From Bacteroidales bacterium (GTDB taxonomy: Bacteria; Bacteroidota; Bacteroidia; Bacteroidales; Lentimicrobiaceae): 64,000 bases of DNA. The stretch covers positions 27,525-91,524 of the forward strand of contig JAEUTG010000036.1 of NCBI GenBank assembly GCA_016788045.1, given 5' to 3'. Positions 1-10,700 of the stretch are shown here, in pieces. Under the pieces are notes generated by a model. It was not told where the DNA came from, did no database searches, and was given only the letters and a program-made list of their open reading frames with translations. The first letter of the stretch is position 1. The number at the start of each line of letters is the position of its first letter. Made by a program: the position numbers and the translations under genes.

Positions 1-141
1 AGTTCGGGCAGAACCCTGATCGATGAAATGCTGCATGGCGCAACAAACACTCTGAACGTTACAGAACTGAAACTGGGCCTGTACTACCTCCGGTTTGTCA
101 CGAAAGATCAAAGTTTTACCAATAAACTGCTTAAATTCTGA
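1..141 (+). CDS. 3' end of a T9SS-sorted secreted protein (partial)
   Basis: Frame 1 is open from the first base to a TGA at 139-141, giving 46 residues. The fragment ends with the pattern of a type IX secretion type A sorting domain: a short hydrophobic beta-strand, the motif LGLYYLRF, then a short basic C-terminus (NKLLKF). In this family the C-terminal domain directs export across the outer membrane by T9SS and is then removed. The rest of the protein lies outside the window, so its activity cannot be stated. It converges with the GH2 gene, with only 6 bp between stop codons, and it may belong to the same mannan locus. Confidence 0.7.
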   Translation, partial: SSGRTLIDEMLHGATNTLNVTELKLGLYYLRFVTKDQSFTNKLLKF

Positions 142-147
142 TTTTCT

Positions 148-2748
148 TTACCGCATCGTCTGCTCCAGATGCAACGTCCGGAAGCCCTTTTCAAAATCCT
201 CCCAGCGGATGGTTTTCGGGCAGCTTACGGTGCGCACCTCGCCCGGCTGCATATCGAAAAAGTTGTCGGAGAAATTCACCTCCGTGTTGTCGCTGATCAG
301 CATCAGGTTTTTGCAGAAGGCGGTGGCACTGATTTCAATGGCCAGGTGGTCGCCCTTGTCGCTGATGCGCGTTCTGAGGCCGGGATCGGGAAGTTTGAGG
401 TCTTTAGGCTTTGCAAAAAACAGCATTTCCTGGTCCAGCTCCCTTGCACCCACCGCCAGGGTGGCCGACAGATAAACTTCCCGCTCGCGGTAATTCAGGG
501 GGAGCTCTTTCAGGTCGATGCTGTAAACCAGGGCGGCGCTGTTGGCGGGCAGGGTCACCTTCACAGGGCGGTTCCAGAGCGAAAGGCCGCTGAAATCGGC
601 CAGGTTGAGCCTGATGACAGCACTGGTTTTCTCGGGCAGGTCGGAAACCCCGTAAATCAGCAGTTTGCCGTTTTCAATCACGGCATTGATTACCTGATTT
701 TTGCAGGCCTCGCGGGCAGCATAGTGCAGCGCCTTCCATTTGCCGTAATAGTCGATGCCCGACCACGAAGCCACCGGCCAGCAGTCGTTGATCTGCCAGT
801 AAAGCGAGCCCATGCAATAGGGCATGTCGCTGCGGTGGGTTTTCAGGGCCATTTTGATGGCATCGGCCTGCAGCAGCTGACCCACATACAGCAGTTTTTC
901 AAAATCATCCGGGATACGGTAATCCTGTTCCATGTACTGCCGTATGCGGAGGTTGCCGATGCCGCTGCGCTGGTGCAAGGCCATCACTTCCGATTCGATG
1001 GAGTAATCCTCAGGGAGGGTATATTTCCGCACGCTGTTAAACTCTGGGAACGACTGAAAACCGTATTCACTCATGAAGCGGGCCCTGTACCGGCGGAAAT
1101 CGCTGAAGGGGTGCTGTCCGTGCCAGACGCCCCAGTAATGCATGTCGCCGGAGTTGGTATCGTAGCCGGCCAGTTTGCCCATGCCGGCCGAGGGTGATGA
1201 ATGCCAGTAAGGCTGGCTGGCAGTGTATTGCTGAACCACCGCCGGCAATATGTGGTGAAACAGGGTGTCGTAGGCTTTCCAGATAGTTTCATGCTGCTGT
1301 GGGGTGTACAGTTCTTTCCAGCCCCAGCCCTTGCCATCGTGCCCTTCGGCCCAGGCCACCTCCATTTCGTTGTTGCCGCACCAGAGTGCCATACAGGCAT
1401 GGTTGCGCAGGCGCTTCACGTTGTCTTCGGCCTCCCGCCTCACGTTGTTCAGAAATGCCTGATCACCCGGGTACATGCTGCAGGCAAACATAAAATCCTG
1501 CCACACCATGATGCCGTATTTATCGCACAATGAATAAAAAAGGTCGTTCTCATAAATCCCTCCGCCCCACACCCGGAGCATGTTCATGTTGGCATCTGCC
1601 GCTGACTTCACGATAAATTCATAAGTCTCCGGCTTCACCCGAGGCAGGAAGACATCGTTGGGGATGTAGTTGGCCCCCTTGGCAAATACCGGGCGCCCGT
1701 TCACCTCAAAGGTAAAGCTCTTGCCGGTCCCTTTTTTGTCGGGGGTACGCAGCAGCCGGATGGTTCGTAGTCCGGTCAGGTTTTCCCACCTGCTCAGCTC
1801 CCCGCTGCCTTTGAGCAGCTTCACTTCGACCTTGTACAGTTTCTGTTTGCCCAGTCCGTTGGGCCACCACAACTCAGGATTTTCGATGTCGAACATGACC
1901 TCATGCGAAGATTTTCCTGCCTGGAGGGTGACATCGCGGCTGCTGCGTACGACCCCTTCGACCTCCACGGCGAGGGTAAAGCTGCCGGCTTCTTCAGCTT
2001 CCGTTTCCACGCGGGCAGTCAGTCTTGCCAGCTTATCCGAAACCGGACCCTGAACGATGAGGACGTCCGCGATCCTTGATTTTCCGGAAAAGCGCAGGTA
2101 GGCCGGGCGCCAGATTCCGGAGGTAACCAGGCGGGGACCCCAGTCCCAGCCGAAATGGTAGCCGGCTTTGCGGGTGAAAATACTCACCTGGTTGTTGCCC
2201 ATGCCGCCGGTAACTGACTGGTCGTTGGAGGCGGGCAGCGGAAAACCGAACTGCTCCTGAAGCTGCATCCCTTTGATAACGGGTGAAGTAAAAACCACCC
2301 TGAGGGTATTCTCGCCTGCCCGCAGAAATTTCCCAACCTCTATATTCCACGTAATGAACATGTTATCTGCCTCAAGGATGGGCTGGTCGTTCAGAAAGAC
2401 CTCAGCCCAGGTATCCAGGCCTTCAAACACCAGTTCCGGTCTTCCGGCCCTGAGTTGCTCCGGCGTAAGGTTGAAGGTTGTTTTATATTCCCAGTTCACC
2501 TTGTCGATCCATTGCACCGAACGTTCGTTGAGGCGGTAATAGGGGTCCTCAATCTTACCGGCGGCCATCAGGTCGGTGTGCACGGTTCCTGGTACGGTGG
2601 CCGGCATCCAGGTGGTGGTACCCGTTTGGCGGAATTGCCAGTGGGTAAGGGGGAGGGTTCCATTGGAGGGTGTGACGGCGAAGGCAAGGGTGCCGGCAAA
2701 AGCAAATGCCAGGCTGAGTATCAGACTTCTGAAGCGAGGTGAAATCAT
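148..2748 (-). CDS. GH2 beta-mannosidase, exported
   Basis: This 866-residue glycoside hydrolase family 2 enzyme should release mannose from the non-reducing end of beta-1,4-manno-oligosaccharides, probably in the periplasm. A signal peptide covers about residues 1-24 and ends in TLAFA. An N-terminal sugar-binding beta-sandwich (about 30-210) and an immunoglobulin-like sandwich (about 215-330) precede the (beta/alpha)8 barrel. The acid/base is E461 in WCGNNE and the nucleophile is E561 in SEYGFQSFPEF, about 100 residues later, as in classical beta-mannosidases. No T9SS sorting domain is present. The gene is divergent from the HTCS regulator across a 265-bp region, so it probably shares the mannan response. 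It is the most canonical beta-mannosidase of the three GH2 proteins here. Confidence 0.88.
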   Translation of the reverse strand: MISPRFRSLILSLAFAFAGTLAFAVTPSNGTLPLTHWQFRQTGTTTWMPATVPGTVHTDLMAAGKIEDPYYRLNERSVQWIDKVNWEYKTTFNLTPEQLRAGRPELVFEGLDTWAEVFLNDQPILEADNMFITWNIEVGKFLRAGENTLRVVFTSPVIKGMQLQEQFGFPLPASNDQSVTGGMGNNQVSIFTRKAGYHFGWDWGPRLVTSGIWRPAYLRFSGKSRIADVLIVQGPVSDKLARLTARVETEAEEAGSFTLAVEVEGVVRSSRDVTLQAGKSSHEVMFDIENPELWWPNGLGKQKLYKVEVKLLKGSGELSRWENLTGLRTIRLLRTPDKKGTGKSFTFEVNGRPVFAKGANYIPNDVFLPRVKPETYEFIVKSAADANMNMLRVWGGGIYENDLFYSLCDKYGIMVWQDFMFACSMYPGDQAFLNNVRREAEDNVKRLRNHACMALWCGNNEMEVAWAEGHDGKGWGWKELYTPQQHETIWKAYDTLFHHILPAVVQQYTASQPYWHSSPSAGMGKLAGYDTNSGDMHYWGVWHGQHPFSDFRRYRARFMSEYGFQSFPEFNSVRKYTLPEDYSIESEVMALHQRSGIGNLRIRQYMEQDYRIPDDFEKLLYVGQLLQADAIKMALKTHRSDMPYCMGSLYWQINDCWPVASWSGIDYYGKWKALHYAAREACKNQVINAVIENGKLLIYGVSDLPEKTSAVIRLNLADFSGLSLWNRPVKVTLPANSAALVYSIDLKELPLNYREREVYLSATLAVGARELDQEMLFFAKPKDLKLPDPGLRTRISDKGDHLAIEISATAFCKNLMLISDNTEVNFSDNFFDMQPGEVRTVSCPKTIRWEDFEKGFRTLHLEQTMR

Positions 2749-3013
2749 AACGGCAGTTTTTCAGAAAAACATTCTGATTGCAAATGTAACCAAAGGGTAG
2801 AAAAATGGAAGTCCGGCTTTTGAGTATGGAGGGAGAATTAACCCAAAAAACAATGACGTTTATATCATATTTTCACATAGCGTTGATATACAATTGATTA
2901 GAAATTGAAATCTGGTTTTATCAAGGTCGTTCAACGGACAATAAAATGGAGATTGTTTACAAAGATAAGGTTGAGTGTAGTATTTTAGCCCTTTCACTCA
3001 GCTAAGAAAAACG
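2749..3013. promoter_or_regulatory. Divergent promoter region, GH2 / HTCS
   Basis: This 265-bp stretch separates the divergent starts of the GH2 beta-mannosidase and the HTCS regulator and should hold both promoters. It is AT-rich in the last 150 bp before the HTCS start. I could not identify a convincing Bacteroidetes promoter (TTG, about 19-21 nt, TAnnTTTG) with correct spacing, so no exact element is called. Confidence 0.4.
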
Positions 3014-6000
3014 ATGACAGCAACAACGGAGGAAAGTGTGGTGGCCGGAAGCAGGTTAAGGTTGACTTCTGCGGTTATACTGCTGGCAGGCTGGATGCTT
3101 TGCTGGAATTGCGGGAGCCTTCAGGCTCAGGATCAGAAAATAGAGTTGATTGAGGCCATCGGTTCTTCGGAGTTACCGAAAATTGACATTAACTGCATAA
3201 CCCAGGACAGTGCGGGATTCCTGTGGATTGGCACATGGAAGGGGCTTTTCCGTTTCGATGGCCGGGAGATCATCAATTATTCCCTGGCATTCACCAACAA
3301 GATCGGCCGGAAGATTTCATCCCTGTATCTCGACAACAAAGGAAATCTCTGGATAGGCACTTACAGTGAGGGGTTGTTTGTGCTGAACCCTAAAAATCAG
3401 CAGATCAGGTCGTACAATGTCATCAACAACATCAGGACCGGTAACATAGTAAGCATTACCGGCGGCAGAAATCACCGGGTAATGATCGCTTCGTACGATG
3501 GGATTTTTATTTACGATACGCAGAAAAATCAGTTTGAGCCGAAGAGTCTGACCTATAGTGAGCAGAACAACAATTTCAGGCTCACTCAGGTATTTGAGGA
3601 TTCGAAAAACAACCTCTGGGTCGGCTCAGACCAGGGGATCCTGAAATTTGACCGGAACAGGGGGAGGTTGAGGAATACCGGTCAGCTGGGCAAAAAATAC
3701 ATTCATCGCATCATTGAACTTGACAATGGCTGGATCGCGGTTTCCAACCTGGCCGGAATCGACCTCTTTGAAGTGATCAACGGCGAGCTGGTTCACCTCA
3801 CGCAGAACCCGCTGGGCAGGACGCTGGCCGGAATCACCGGAGAATCGAATTATTGCCTGACCCTGAAATCCAATCCTTCGCTTCTGTGGGTAGGTACCCA
3901 CCAGGGGATCAGGATTGCCGACATCAAAACGGGGCAATTGCTGGCCGAACCGGTATTTAAGGAAGCCGGCATCAAAAGCGGATACCATGTTGAATCGATT
4001 TTTGAGGACAGGCAGGGCATTGTTTGGGTGGGCAGTAACAAGGGTCTGTTCAGGTATGACCGCAACCAGAAGCCTTTTTATCTGATGAAGCCCGATCAGC
4101 CAGGGACTGAAGTATCCACCATTGCCATAAAAGCCCGGAACACGATCTGGGCAGGAACCAGGGGATCGGGCATTTTTCTGGTTGAAACCGATGCGGACGG
4201 ACATCGGCTGAGTAGCAACAAACTGGTTCTCAATTCAGAACAGATTGACGGATATCTTAAAGAAGACATTTTCAGCATTGAGACAGGCCTTGGCAATGAT
4301 TTGTGGATAAGCACCAAGGGAAAGGGAATTGTTTATGCGGACAACATCAGAAGTACGGGCAGCGGGGTTATCACGGCCAATGCTGTAAACTTTAATCAGG
4401 ACAACGGACTGGCTGACAACCATGTAATGACGCTTTACCGCGACAGCAAGGGAACCATCTGGGGGGGCTGCTGGTCGAACGGGTTGATCTACTATTCAAA
4501 AGATGACAACGCCTTCAGAATACTCCAGGGCACTTATGCCCGTGAACTGAAGAAATCGCCCATTGTTAAGATCATCGAATCGGGCCCAAACAGGTTTTAC
4601 CTCGGCACCCGGGGCAATGGACTGATTCTGATAGAGATAAGCAGTACCCGGGATTCCATTATCCATATGGAACACTACCTTCAGAATACGGCCGACAGCA
4701 CCAGCATCTGCAACAATTTCATCTCCGACCTGATCACCATGCCAGGGAATGACCTCTGGATTGCCACAGAATATGGAATCTCGGTACTCAGGGCAGGTGA
4801 AAAACGATTTACGAACATCGGATTGCACGGTGAGATAAAAAATCCGGTAATTCAATCCATTATACCGGCTTCTGATGCCGAAATATGGGCGGCTACCGAA
4901 AACGGCATCTGCAAATTGCTGCTCAGCAAAGGCATGCCCCAGCAAATCAGAAATTACACCAGTTCCGACGGACTGGGAGTTTCATTTTTCAACACCAGCT
5001 GCAGTGTGATGCCTGAAAACGGGTACATCTATTTTGGCGGTATGGAAGGCATCTGCTATTTCAACCCGATGTATATTCAGGATTCGAGGACCATTCCACC
5101 CCTGCTCATTACCAAAATCAGTCTGCAGAACCGGGTACTGATTGCCGGTGAAGAGTACGATGGGGTTCAGATTCTGCAGAATTCGGCATGGTTCACCAAT
5201 TCTATCAGACTGAAGTATTTTCAGAATACACTGTCGTTTTCCTTTTCAGGCATGGATTTCAGTGTTCCTGAAAAAATATCGTATGCCTATAAACTGGAGG
5301 GGCTGGATAAAAGCTGGACCTACACACAGGTACCGGAATGCAATTATCCCCGACTGAAGCCAGGAAGGTACGTTCTGAAAGTCAGGTGTTCAAACAGCGA
5401 CGGCATCTGGAACAACGAAGTTACCACGCTCAGCATCAACATTCTGCCCCCCTGGTGGTATTCGAACATTGCCTATGGAATTTACTTTCTGCTTTTTCTT
5501 GTGATGGCCTATTTTGCCTACCGGCTCATCACGTACAGGCAGCGGCTGCGCATCCGGCAGCTGGAGCAGGAGCAGGAAATTGAGCTCAACGACATGCGCA
5601 TGCAGTTCTATACCAACATTTCGCACGAATTCAGGACACCGCTGACCCTGATTATGGGTCTGACAGGAAGGCTACGGTTGAGCGATGACCCTGAAAAAAG
5701 AAATGATTTTTATGAAAAGATTGACCGGAATGCGCGGATTCTGCTTCGTCTGATTACCGACCTGATGGACCTTCCGAAGATCGATAAGAACGAGATAAGG
5801 TTGCGTAAAGACAACATTGACCCGACCCTATTTTTCAAAACCACCTGTGAGAGTTTTGCCCATCTGTTCCCGACTAAAGGGGTTGAGTTTGTTTATACCA
5901 GTAAAATCACACAGGCCACGGTGATTTCGGGTGATCCGGTAAGGCTTGAATCGGTGGTTTACAACCTGTTGTCGAATGCTTTCAAGTTTACGCCCAATGG

Positions 6001-7249
6001 TGGCAGGGTTGACTGCGAGTTACAGCTCGTGCGTAAACTTCCTGAGCTTAAGCATCCCCTTACCTTCCTGTCAAAAAGTAATCACTACCGGAATTTCGTT
6101 GCATTCAGCGTAACCGACACCGGGATCGGGATGTCGAAGGCACAGGTTAAATCGGTGTTTGACCGGTTCAATAAAAACAGGTTTTACAACAATACCGAAC
6201 CCAATGCCAACAGTTACGGCATCGGCCTGCTGTTCACCAGATCGCTGGTTGAGCTGCATGGCGGAGTAATCGAAGTGGAAAGTGAGAAAGGGAAAGGCAC
6301 GCGTGTGACTGTTTATCTTCCCTATTCCGAGGATACTGAACTGAAGATTATCACCCACCCCACCCTGAGTCAGCAGATCCTCAGCAGTCCGATCCCTGAA
6401 AAATCAGTGAACAGCGAATCCTCCGGGAAAACGAGCGACGAACGGATCATACTTGTAGTTGACGACAATGTGGAAGTCAGGGAATTGCTCAGGGATATCC
6501 TTACCCCTGCCTATACCATCGCCGAAGCAACCGATGGGGTTGATGGCTGGAATAAAGCCTGTGAACTGGTGCCGGATCTGATTATCAGCGATGTGATCAT
6601 GCCTGAGATGGATGGGAACACCCTGTGCGAAAAACTGAAAACCTCCAACATCACAAACCATATTCCGGTAATCCTTCTTACGGCGCTCCCGACGAATGAA
6701 GACCGGATCAAAGGGCTGAAACACGGTGCGGATTCTTACATTCCCAAACCTTTTGATGTTGAACACCTTCTGGTAAGGGTACAGAAACTGATCAGTTCGC
6801 GCCTTCAGCTGAAGGAAAAGTACATGAAGGATTTTCTGATCATGCCTGAGAAAAATCCCGGACAGGAAGTGAACCCTTCAGCCGAATACATTGCCCGCAT
6901 TAAAAAGGTCATCGAACAGAATCTGACCAACCCGGAATATGATGTGGCTGACCTGTGCCGCGACCTCGGAACCAGCAGGATGCAGCTCTACCGCAAGTTA
7001 AAAGCCACGGTAGGTTACTCAGCAAACGAACTCATCAGAAAAATCAAGCTGTATAAAGCTGCTGAACTGATGCTCAGGGGTGACCTGAACATTGCCCAGG
7101 TTACCTACGAAGTCGGATTCAGCGACCTGCAGTACTTCAGAAAGTGCTTTAAAGAGGAGTTTTCCATGACCCCGTCGCAATACATCAGGGACAATACCGG
7201 AGAAGGGGACCAGAACGATCAGAAAATTGATCCTTTTGAGCAGGAATAA
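3014..7249 (+). CDS. HTCS hybrid two-component sensor/regulator of the mannan locus
   Basis: This 1411-residue protein combines sensor, kinase, receiver and DNA-binding domains, the standard controller of Bacteroidota polysaccharide loci. After a signal sequence (to about residue 39) come two-component propeller repeats (about 45-725, recurrent LWIGT/IWVGS motifs) and a Y_Y_Y domain (about 735-820). A membrane helix follows at about 818-840. The HisKA domain has H871 in ISHEFRTP. The HATPase has an N-box (NLLSNAFKF), DTGIGM and a GIGLLF G2-type box. The receiver has D1193 in ISDVIMPEMDG. An AraC-type helix-turn-helix lies at about 1290-1400. All catalytic residues are present. Family members bind an oligosaccharide in the periplasm and activate the neighbouring susC promoter; mannan-derived ligand specificity is inferred from the neighbours. 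Confidence 0.95.
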   Translation: MTATTEESVVAGSRLRLTSAVILLAGWMLCWNCGSLQAQDQKIELIEAIGSSELPKIDINCITQDSAGFLWIGTWKGLFRFDGREIINYSLAFTNKIGRKISSLYLDNKGNLWIGTYSEGLFVLNPKNQQIRSYNVINNIRTGNIVSITGGRNHRVMIASYDGIFIYDTQKNQFEPKSLTYSEQNNNFRLTQVFEDSKNNLWVGSDQGILKFDRNRGRLRNTGQLGKKYIHRIIELDNGWIAVSNLAGIDLFEVINGELVHLTQNPLGRTLAGITGESNYCLTLKSNPSLLWVGTHQGIRIADIKTGQLLAEPVFKEAGIKSGYHVESIFEDRQGIVWVGSNKGLFRYDRNQKPFYLMKPDQPGTEVSTIAIKARNTIWAGTRGSGIFLVETDADGHRLSSNKLVLNSEQIDGYLKEDIFSIETGLGNDLWISTKGKGIVYADNIRSTGSGVITANAVNFNQDNGLADNHVMTLYRDSKGTIWGGCWSNGLIYYSKDDNAFRILQGTYARELKKSPIVKIIESGPNRFYLGTRGNGLILIEISSTRDSIIHMEHYLQNTADSTSICNNFISDLITMPGNDLWIATEYGISVLRAGEKRFTNIGLHGEIKNPVIQSIIPASDAEIWAATENGICKLLLSKGMPQQIRNYTSSDGLGVSFFNTSCSVMPENGYIYFGGMEGICYFNPMYIQDSRTIPPLLITKISLQNRVLIAGEEYDGVQILQNSAWFTNSIRLKYFQNTLSFSFSGMDFSVPEKISYAYKLEGLDKSWTYTQVPECNYPRLKPGRYVLKVRCSNSDGIWNNEVTTLSINILPPWWYSNIAYGIYFLLFLVMAYFAYRLITYRQRLRIRQLEQEQEIELNDMRMQFYTNISHEFRTPLTLIMGLTGRLRLSDDPEKRNDFYEKIDRNARILLRLITDLMDLPKIDKNEIRLRKDNIDPTLFFKTTCESFAHLFPTKGVEFVYTSKITQATVISGDPVRLESVVYNLLSNAFKFTPNGGRVDCELQLVRKLPELKHPLTFLSKSNHYRNFVAFSVTDTGIGMSKAQVKSVFDRFNKNRFYNNTEPNANSYGIGLLFTRSLVELHGGVIEVESEKGKGTRVTVYLPYSEDTELKIITHPTLSQQILSSPIPEKSVNSESSGKTSDERIILVVDDNVEVRELLRDILTPAYTIAEATDGVDGWNKACELVPDLIISDVIMPEMDGNTLCEKLKTSNITNHIPVILLTALPTNEDRIKGLKHGADSYIPKPFDVEHLLVRVQKLISSRLQLKEKYMKDFLIMPEKNPGQEVNPSAEYIARIKKVIEQNLTNPEYDVADLCRDLGTSRMQLYRKLKATVGYSANELIRKIKLYKAAELMLRGDLNIAQVTYEVGFSDLQYFRKCFKEEFSMTPSQYIRDNTGEGDQNDQKIDPFEQE

Positions 7250-7277
7250 CACCCAGACACCATTTGTCTTTCCCACA

Positions 7278-7346
7278 CCGGGCATCTTACGGCTCCCTGA
7301 GCCTGTTCTGCCCGGATTTCCAGCCAGTTTTGCAATGCCCGGTTTT
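7278..7346 (+). terminator. Structured element downstream of HTCS, possible terminator
   Basis: CCGGGCA (7278-7284) can pair with TGCCCGG at 7309-7315. Inside it GGCTC (7291-7295) pairs with GAGCC (7299-7303), giving a branched hairpin. A second TGCCCGG at 7336-7342, followed by TTTTC, could compete for the same left arm and form a terminator-like hairpin with a U-run. It lies 28 bp after the HTCS stop. Terminator function is inferred. Confidence 0.4.
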
Positions 7347-7786
7347 CTCAGAACCATTTCTAGTCCTTCAGAACCGGGAACACCCCCGGCAGAATCCGCT
7401 GAGATGAATTCATGAGAGACCGGGTCAGGAAGTTGACCTGCTGATATCACACTCCGGCAAAGGTTGTTGTTTCCATTCAATGTTCTGTTCACGGTTACAA
7501 ACAGATTCTGGGGCAAACCGACCAGTGAATGGATAAGAGAAATCAACGATGAAATTTCTAATTATCTGTTTATCTGTATCTTACGTGTATTATGGTGCAA
7601 ATGTTACCTGTCCGGAAACAAATAACCACCCTATTTGATATAATTGTCCACTGCTAAGCAGTTCTGTAGTCTATACTTTTACCCTGCAATGAAAAAGAAA
7701 TTTGCTCCGTAATTTGTATTTCACTAATATGGTAACGGGCAAAAGGTAATTCACAGTGCATTAACCAAAAAAATAGCAAAAGGATT
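7347..7786 (+). promoter_or_regulatory. Upstream region of the susC-like gene
   Basis: About 440 bp without a supportable gene before the SusC start. Because SusC is the first gene of the inducible transcript, the HTCS binding site and promoter should be here. A short perfect palindrome with arms CTGCT/AGCAG is visible at 7651-7661, and the DNA becomes AT-rich from about 7540. I could not assign a promoter with correct spacing. Confidence 0.4.
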
Positions 7787-10700
7787 ATGAGAAAATTAAA
7801 TCTACTGCTGGTAATTATGCTGCTGACAGCCATGCAGGTACTGGCACAACGTACCATCACAGGTACTGTAACCAGTAAGGATGACGGGAAAGGCATTCCG
7901 GGTGTTACCATTACCGTGAAGGGAACAACCCAGGGAACCATCACGGAGCCTGATGGTAAATACAGGCTTCAGGTACAGAAGGATGCTGCGGTTCTGGTGT
8001 TTTCATACATTGGTATGAAGAAACAGGAAGTAAGCCTCACGGGGTCGGATGTGGTGAATGTAGTGATGGAGAATGAGGCCATTGATGTGGAAGGTGTGGT
8101 CGTTGTCGGATACGGAACATTAAGAAAGAGTGATGTTACCGGCAGTGTGGCTAAAATCAACGTAGAAGAGCTGAAGAAAGTAACCTCCATTGATGCAGCC
8201 CAGGCTCTGCAGGGGCGTGTTGCCGGTGTCAACGTCATCTCCAATTCGGGTAACCCCGGATCGGGTGTAAAGATCAGGGTACGCGGTATCGGAACTATTA
8301 ACAACTCTGATCCTTTGTTTGTGGTAGATGGTTTCCCGATGGGAGACATGAGCCACATTGCACCCAACGATATAGAAAGCCTTGAGGTGCTGAAAGACGC
8401 TTCTGCAACGGCCATTTACGGCTCAAGGGGTGCCAATGGTGTTATCCTTGTAAAAACCCGCTCAGGCTCCAAAGGCAGCCGGTTTGAAGTACAGGCGAAC
8501 GTTCAGACAGGAATCTCAGAGGTTGCCAGAAAACTGGAGCTTGCCGATGCCACTGAATTTGCCAATGCCCGGAAAGCTATCGGAGCCACAGACGACATTA
8601 TTAATTATGTATTGGCACAGGAGGAAGCAGGAAACTACCTGAAAGGAACCGATTGGCAGAAGGAGATTTACCGTCAGGGAGTCAACAACCGCTATAATGT
8701 CAGCGTACTCGGAAATACCGAAGCCTATTCCTATGATCATGGATTCACTTACTCAACGGAAAAAGGAACCGTTAAGGGAACCTACCTTGATAAGCTGATG
8801 TTCCATTCAAACAACAACCTTACCCTCACCAAGAAGGTGAAAATGGGATTGAACTTTAATTTTGTCCATTACGAAAAGCCTGGCGACAGAACCGATTACT
8901 ACAGCGGAACGATTACCGGGGCATTGCGTTCAGACCCGATCTCTGCTGCCTGGGATGACTATACCAACTTCTACGGTGAAGTTTATTATTCACAGGCAGC
9001 CACCAACCCCGCCTTGTCGATATACCTGGCCGGAAAAGAAAAATACAAAGGGAACAGGGCCATGGGCAATGTTTATCTTCAGATTGACGACCTTTTCACC
9101 AATGGACTGTCATTCAGATCGCAACTGGGCACCCAGCTTGATTTTGACGATCAGAAAACATACAGCCCGAAATATTTCATCACCCCAACCCAGAAGAACG
9201 ACCAGTCATCCCTTTATCAGAAAAGGCCTTACGGATTCAACTGGGTAAACACCAACTATTTCACCTACAATAAATCGGTGAGTAAGCTGAACATCAATGC
9301 TACCTTAGGAACCGAGCTGCAGGCCAGTCAGTGGTCTGACATCTGGGCCACCGGATACGATGTTCCTGAGGATGCAGACTTACAGTATCTCGGTGCCCAT
9401 AAGGATGCCGTAAAATTCAGCCTTGGCGGAGGAGCCAGTGAAACCCGCCTCTCCTCTACCTTCCTTCGTGGAAACTTCTCCTGGGACAATAAATATGTTG
9501 TTACCGGAACCATCCGTGCTGACGGTAGTTCGAAATTCACCCCCGAAAAGCGCTGGGGTTATTTCCCTTCCGTGGCAGCCAGCTGGAATATGCATTACGA
9601 AAGTTTCATGGCCGGTTTATCGGATATCCTTCCATCGCTCAAGCTGCGCGCCGGCTGGGGTATTGTCGGAAACCAGGGCAGTGCCGGAAATTTCGACTAT
9701 GTTTCGAGTGTCAACGGCGGTTATGTGTATGCCCTGAATGGTCTTCCTGTAGAAGGCGCTGTTCAGCTTCAGCTTGCCAACAGGGAGCTGACCTGGGAAG
9801 GTGCCGAACAGATCAATGTGGGTGTTGACTTCGGATTGCTCAGCAACCAGCTGACCGGTACTATTGACTATTTTGTCAGGAATACCAACGATATGATCCT
9901 TCAGCGTCCTATTCCGCTGTATGCAGGAAAAAAGAAACCTGCCGTAAATGCCGGCACCATGCAGAACAGGGGAATCGAAATTGCGCTGAATTACGCTGAA
10001 CTGAAGAAGGATTTCAAATACGATGTTGGCTTCAACCTTACCTTTATCAAGAATGAAGTAACCAGCCTCGCCGGTGGTGATCCCATCCGCGGTGGATCTG
10101 CCGGAAGAATGGGAAGCTCAACCATGACCGAAGTAGGCCGTGAAATTGCCTATTTCTATGGATACGAAACCGACGGTATCTTCCAGACACAGGAGCAACT
10201 GGATGCACATTCCATCGACGGTGTGGCGATTCAGCCCAATGCCGGCCTTGGTGATGTGAAGTTTAAAGACCTGAACGGTGACGGTAAAATCACTGAACTT
10301 GACATGACCTATCTTGGCAGTGCCAGCCCGAAAATGACCGGCGGATTCAACCTCAACATGTCGTACAAAGGATTTGACATGGTGCTGTTCATCACCGGAA
10401 CCTATGGAAATGAAATTGTTAACTCTATGTATCAGACATTGTACAGTTCAAAAATGTTTGAAACCAACATCAGCAAGGACCTCGCAGTGAACCACTGGAC
10501 CCCGGAGAACCCGACTTCTGACGTTCCACGGCTCGATGCTGCCGATCTGAACAAGAATACCGAAAACTTCTCTGATCGTTATGTAGAAGACGGATCTTAC
10601 CTGAGACTCAAGAACCTGCAGTTTGGTTATTCATTACCCGCGAAAATCAACAGCAGAATTCACGTGAAAACGCTCAGGATATTCGCTTCGTTCGACAACC

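Noticed and set aside
169..1197. 342-codon plus-strand frame
   Set aside because: It lies antisense to the GH2 beta-mannosidase, whose catalytic motifs fix the coding strand. The translated antisense frame has no family features.
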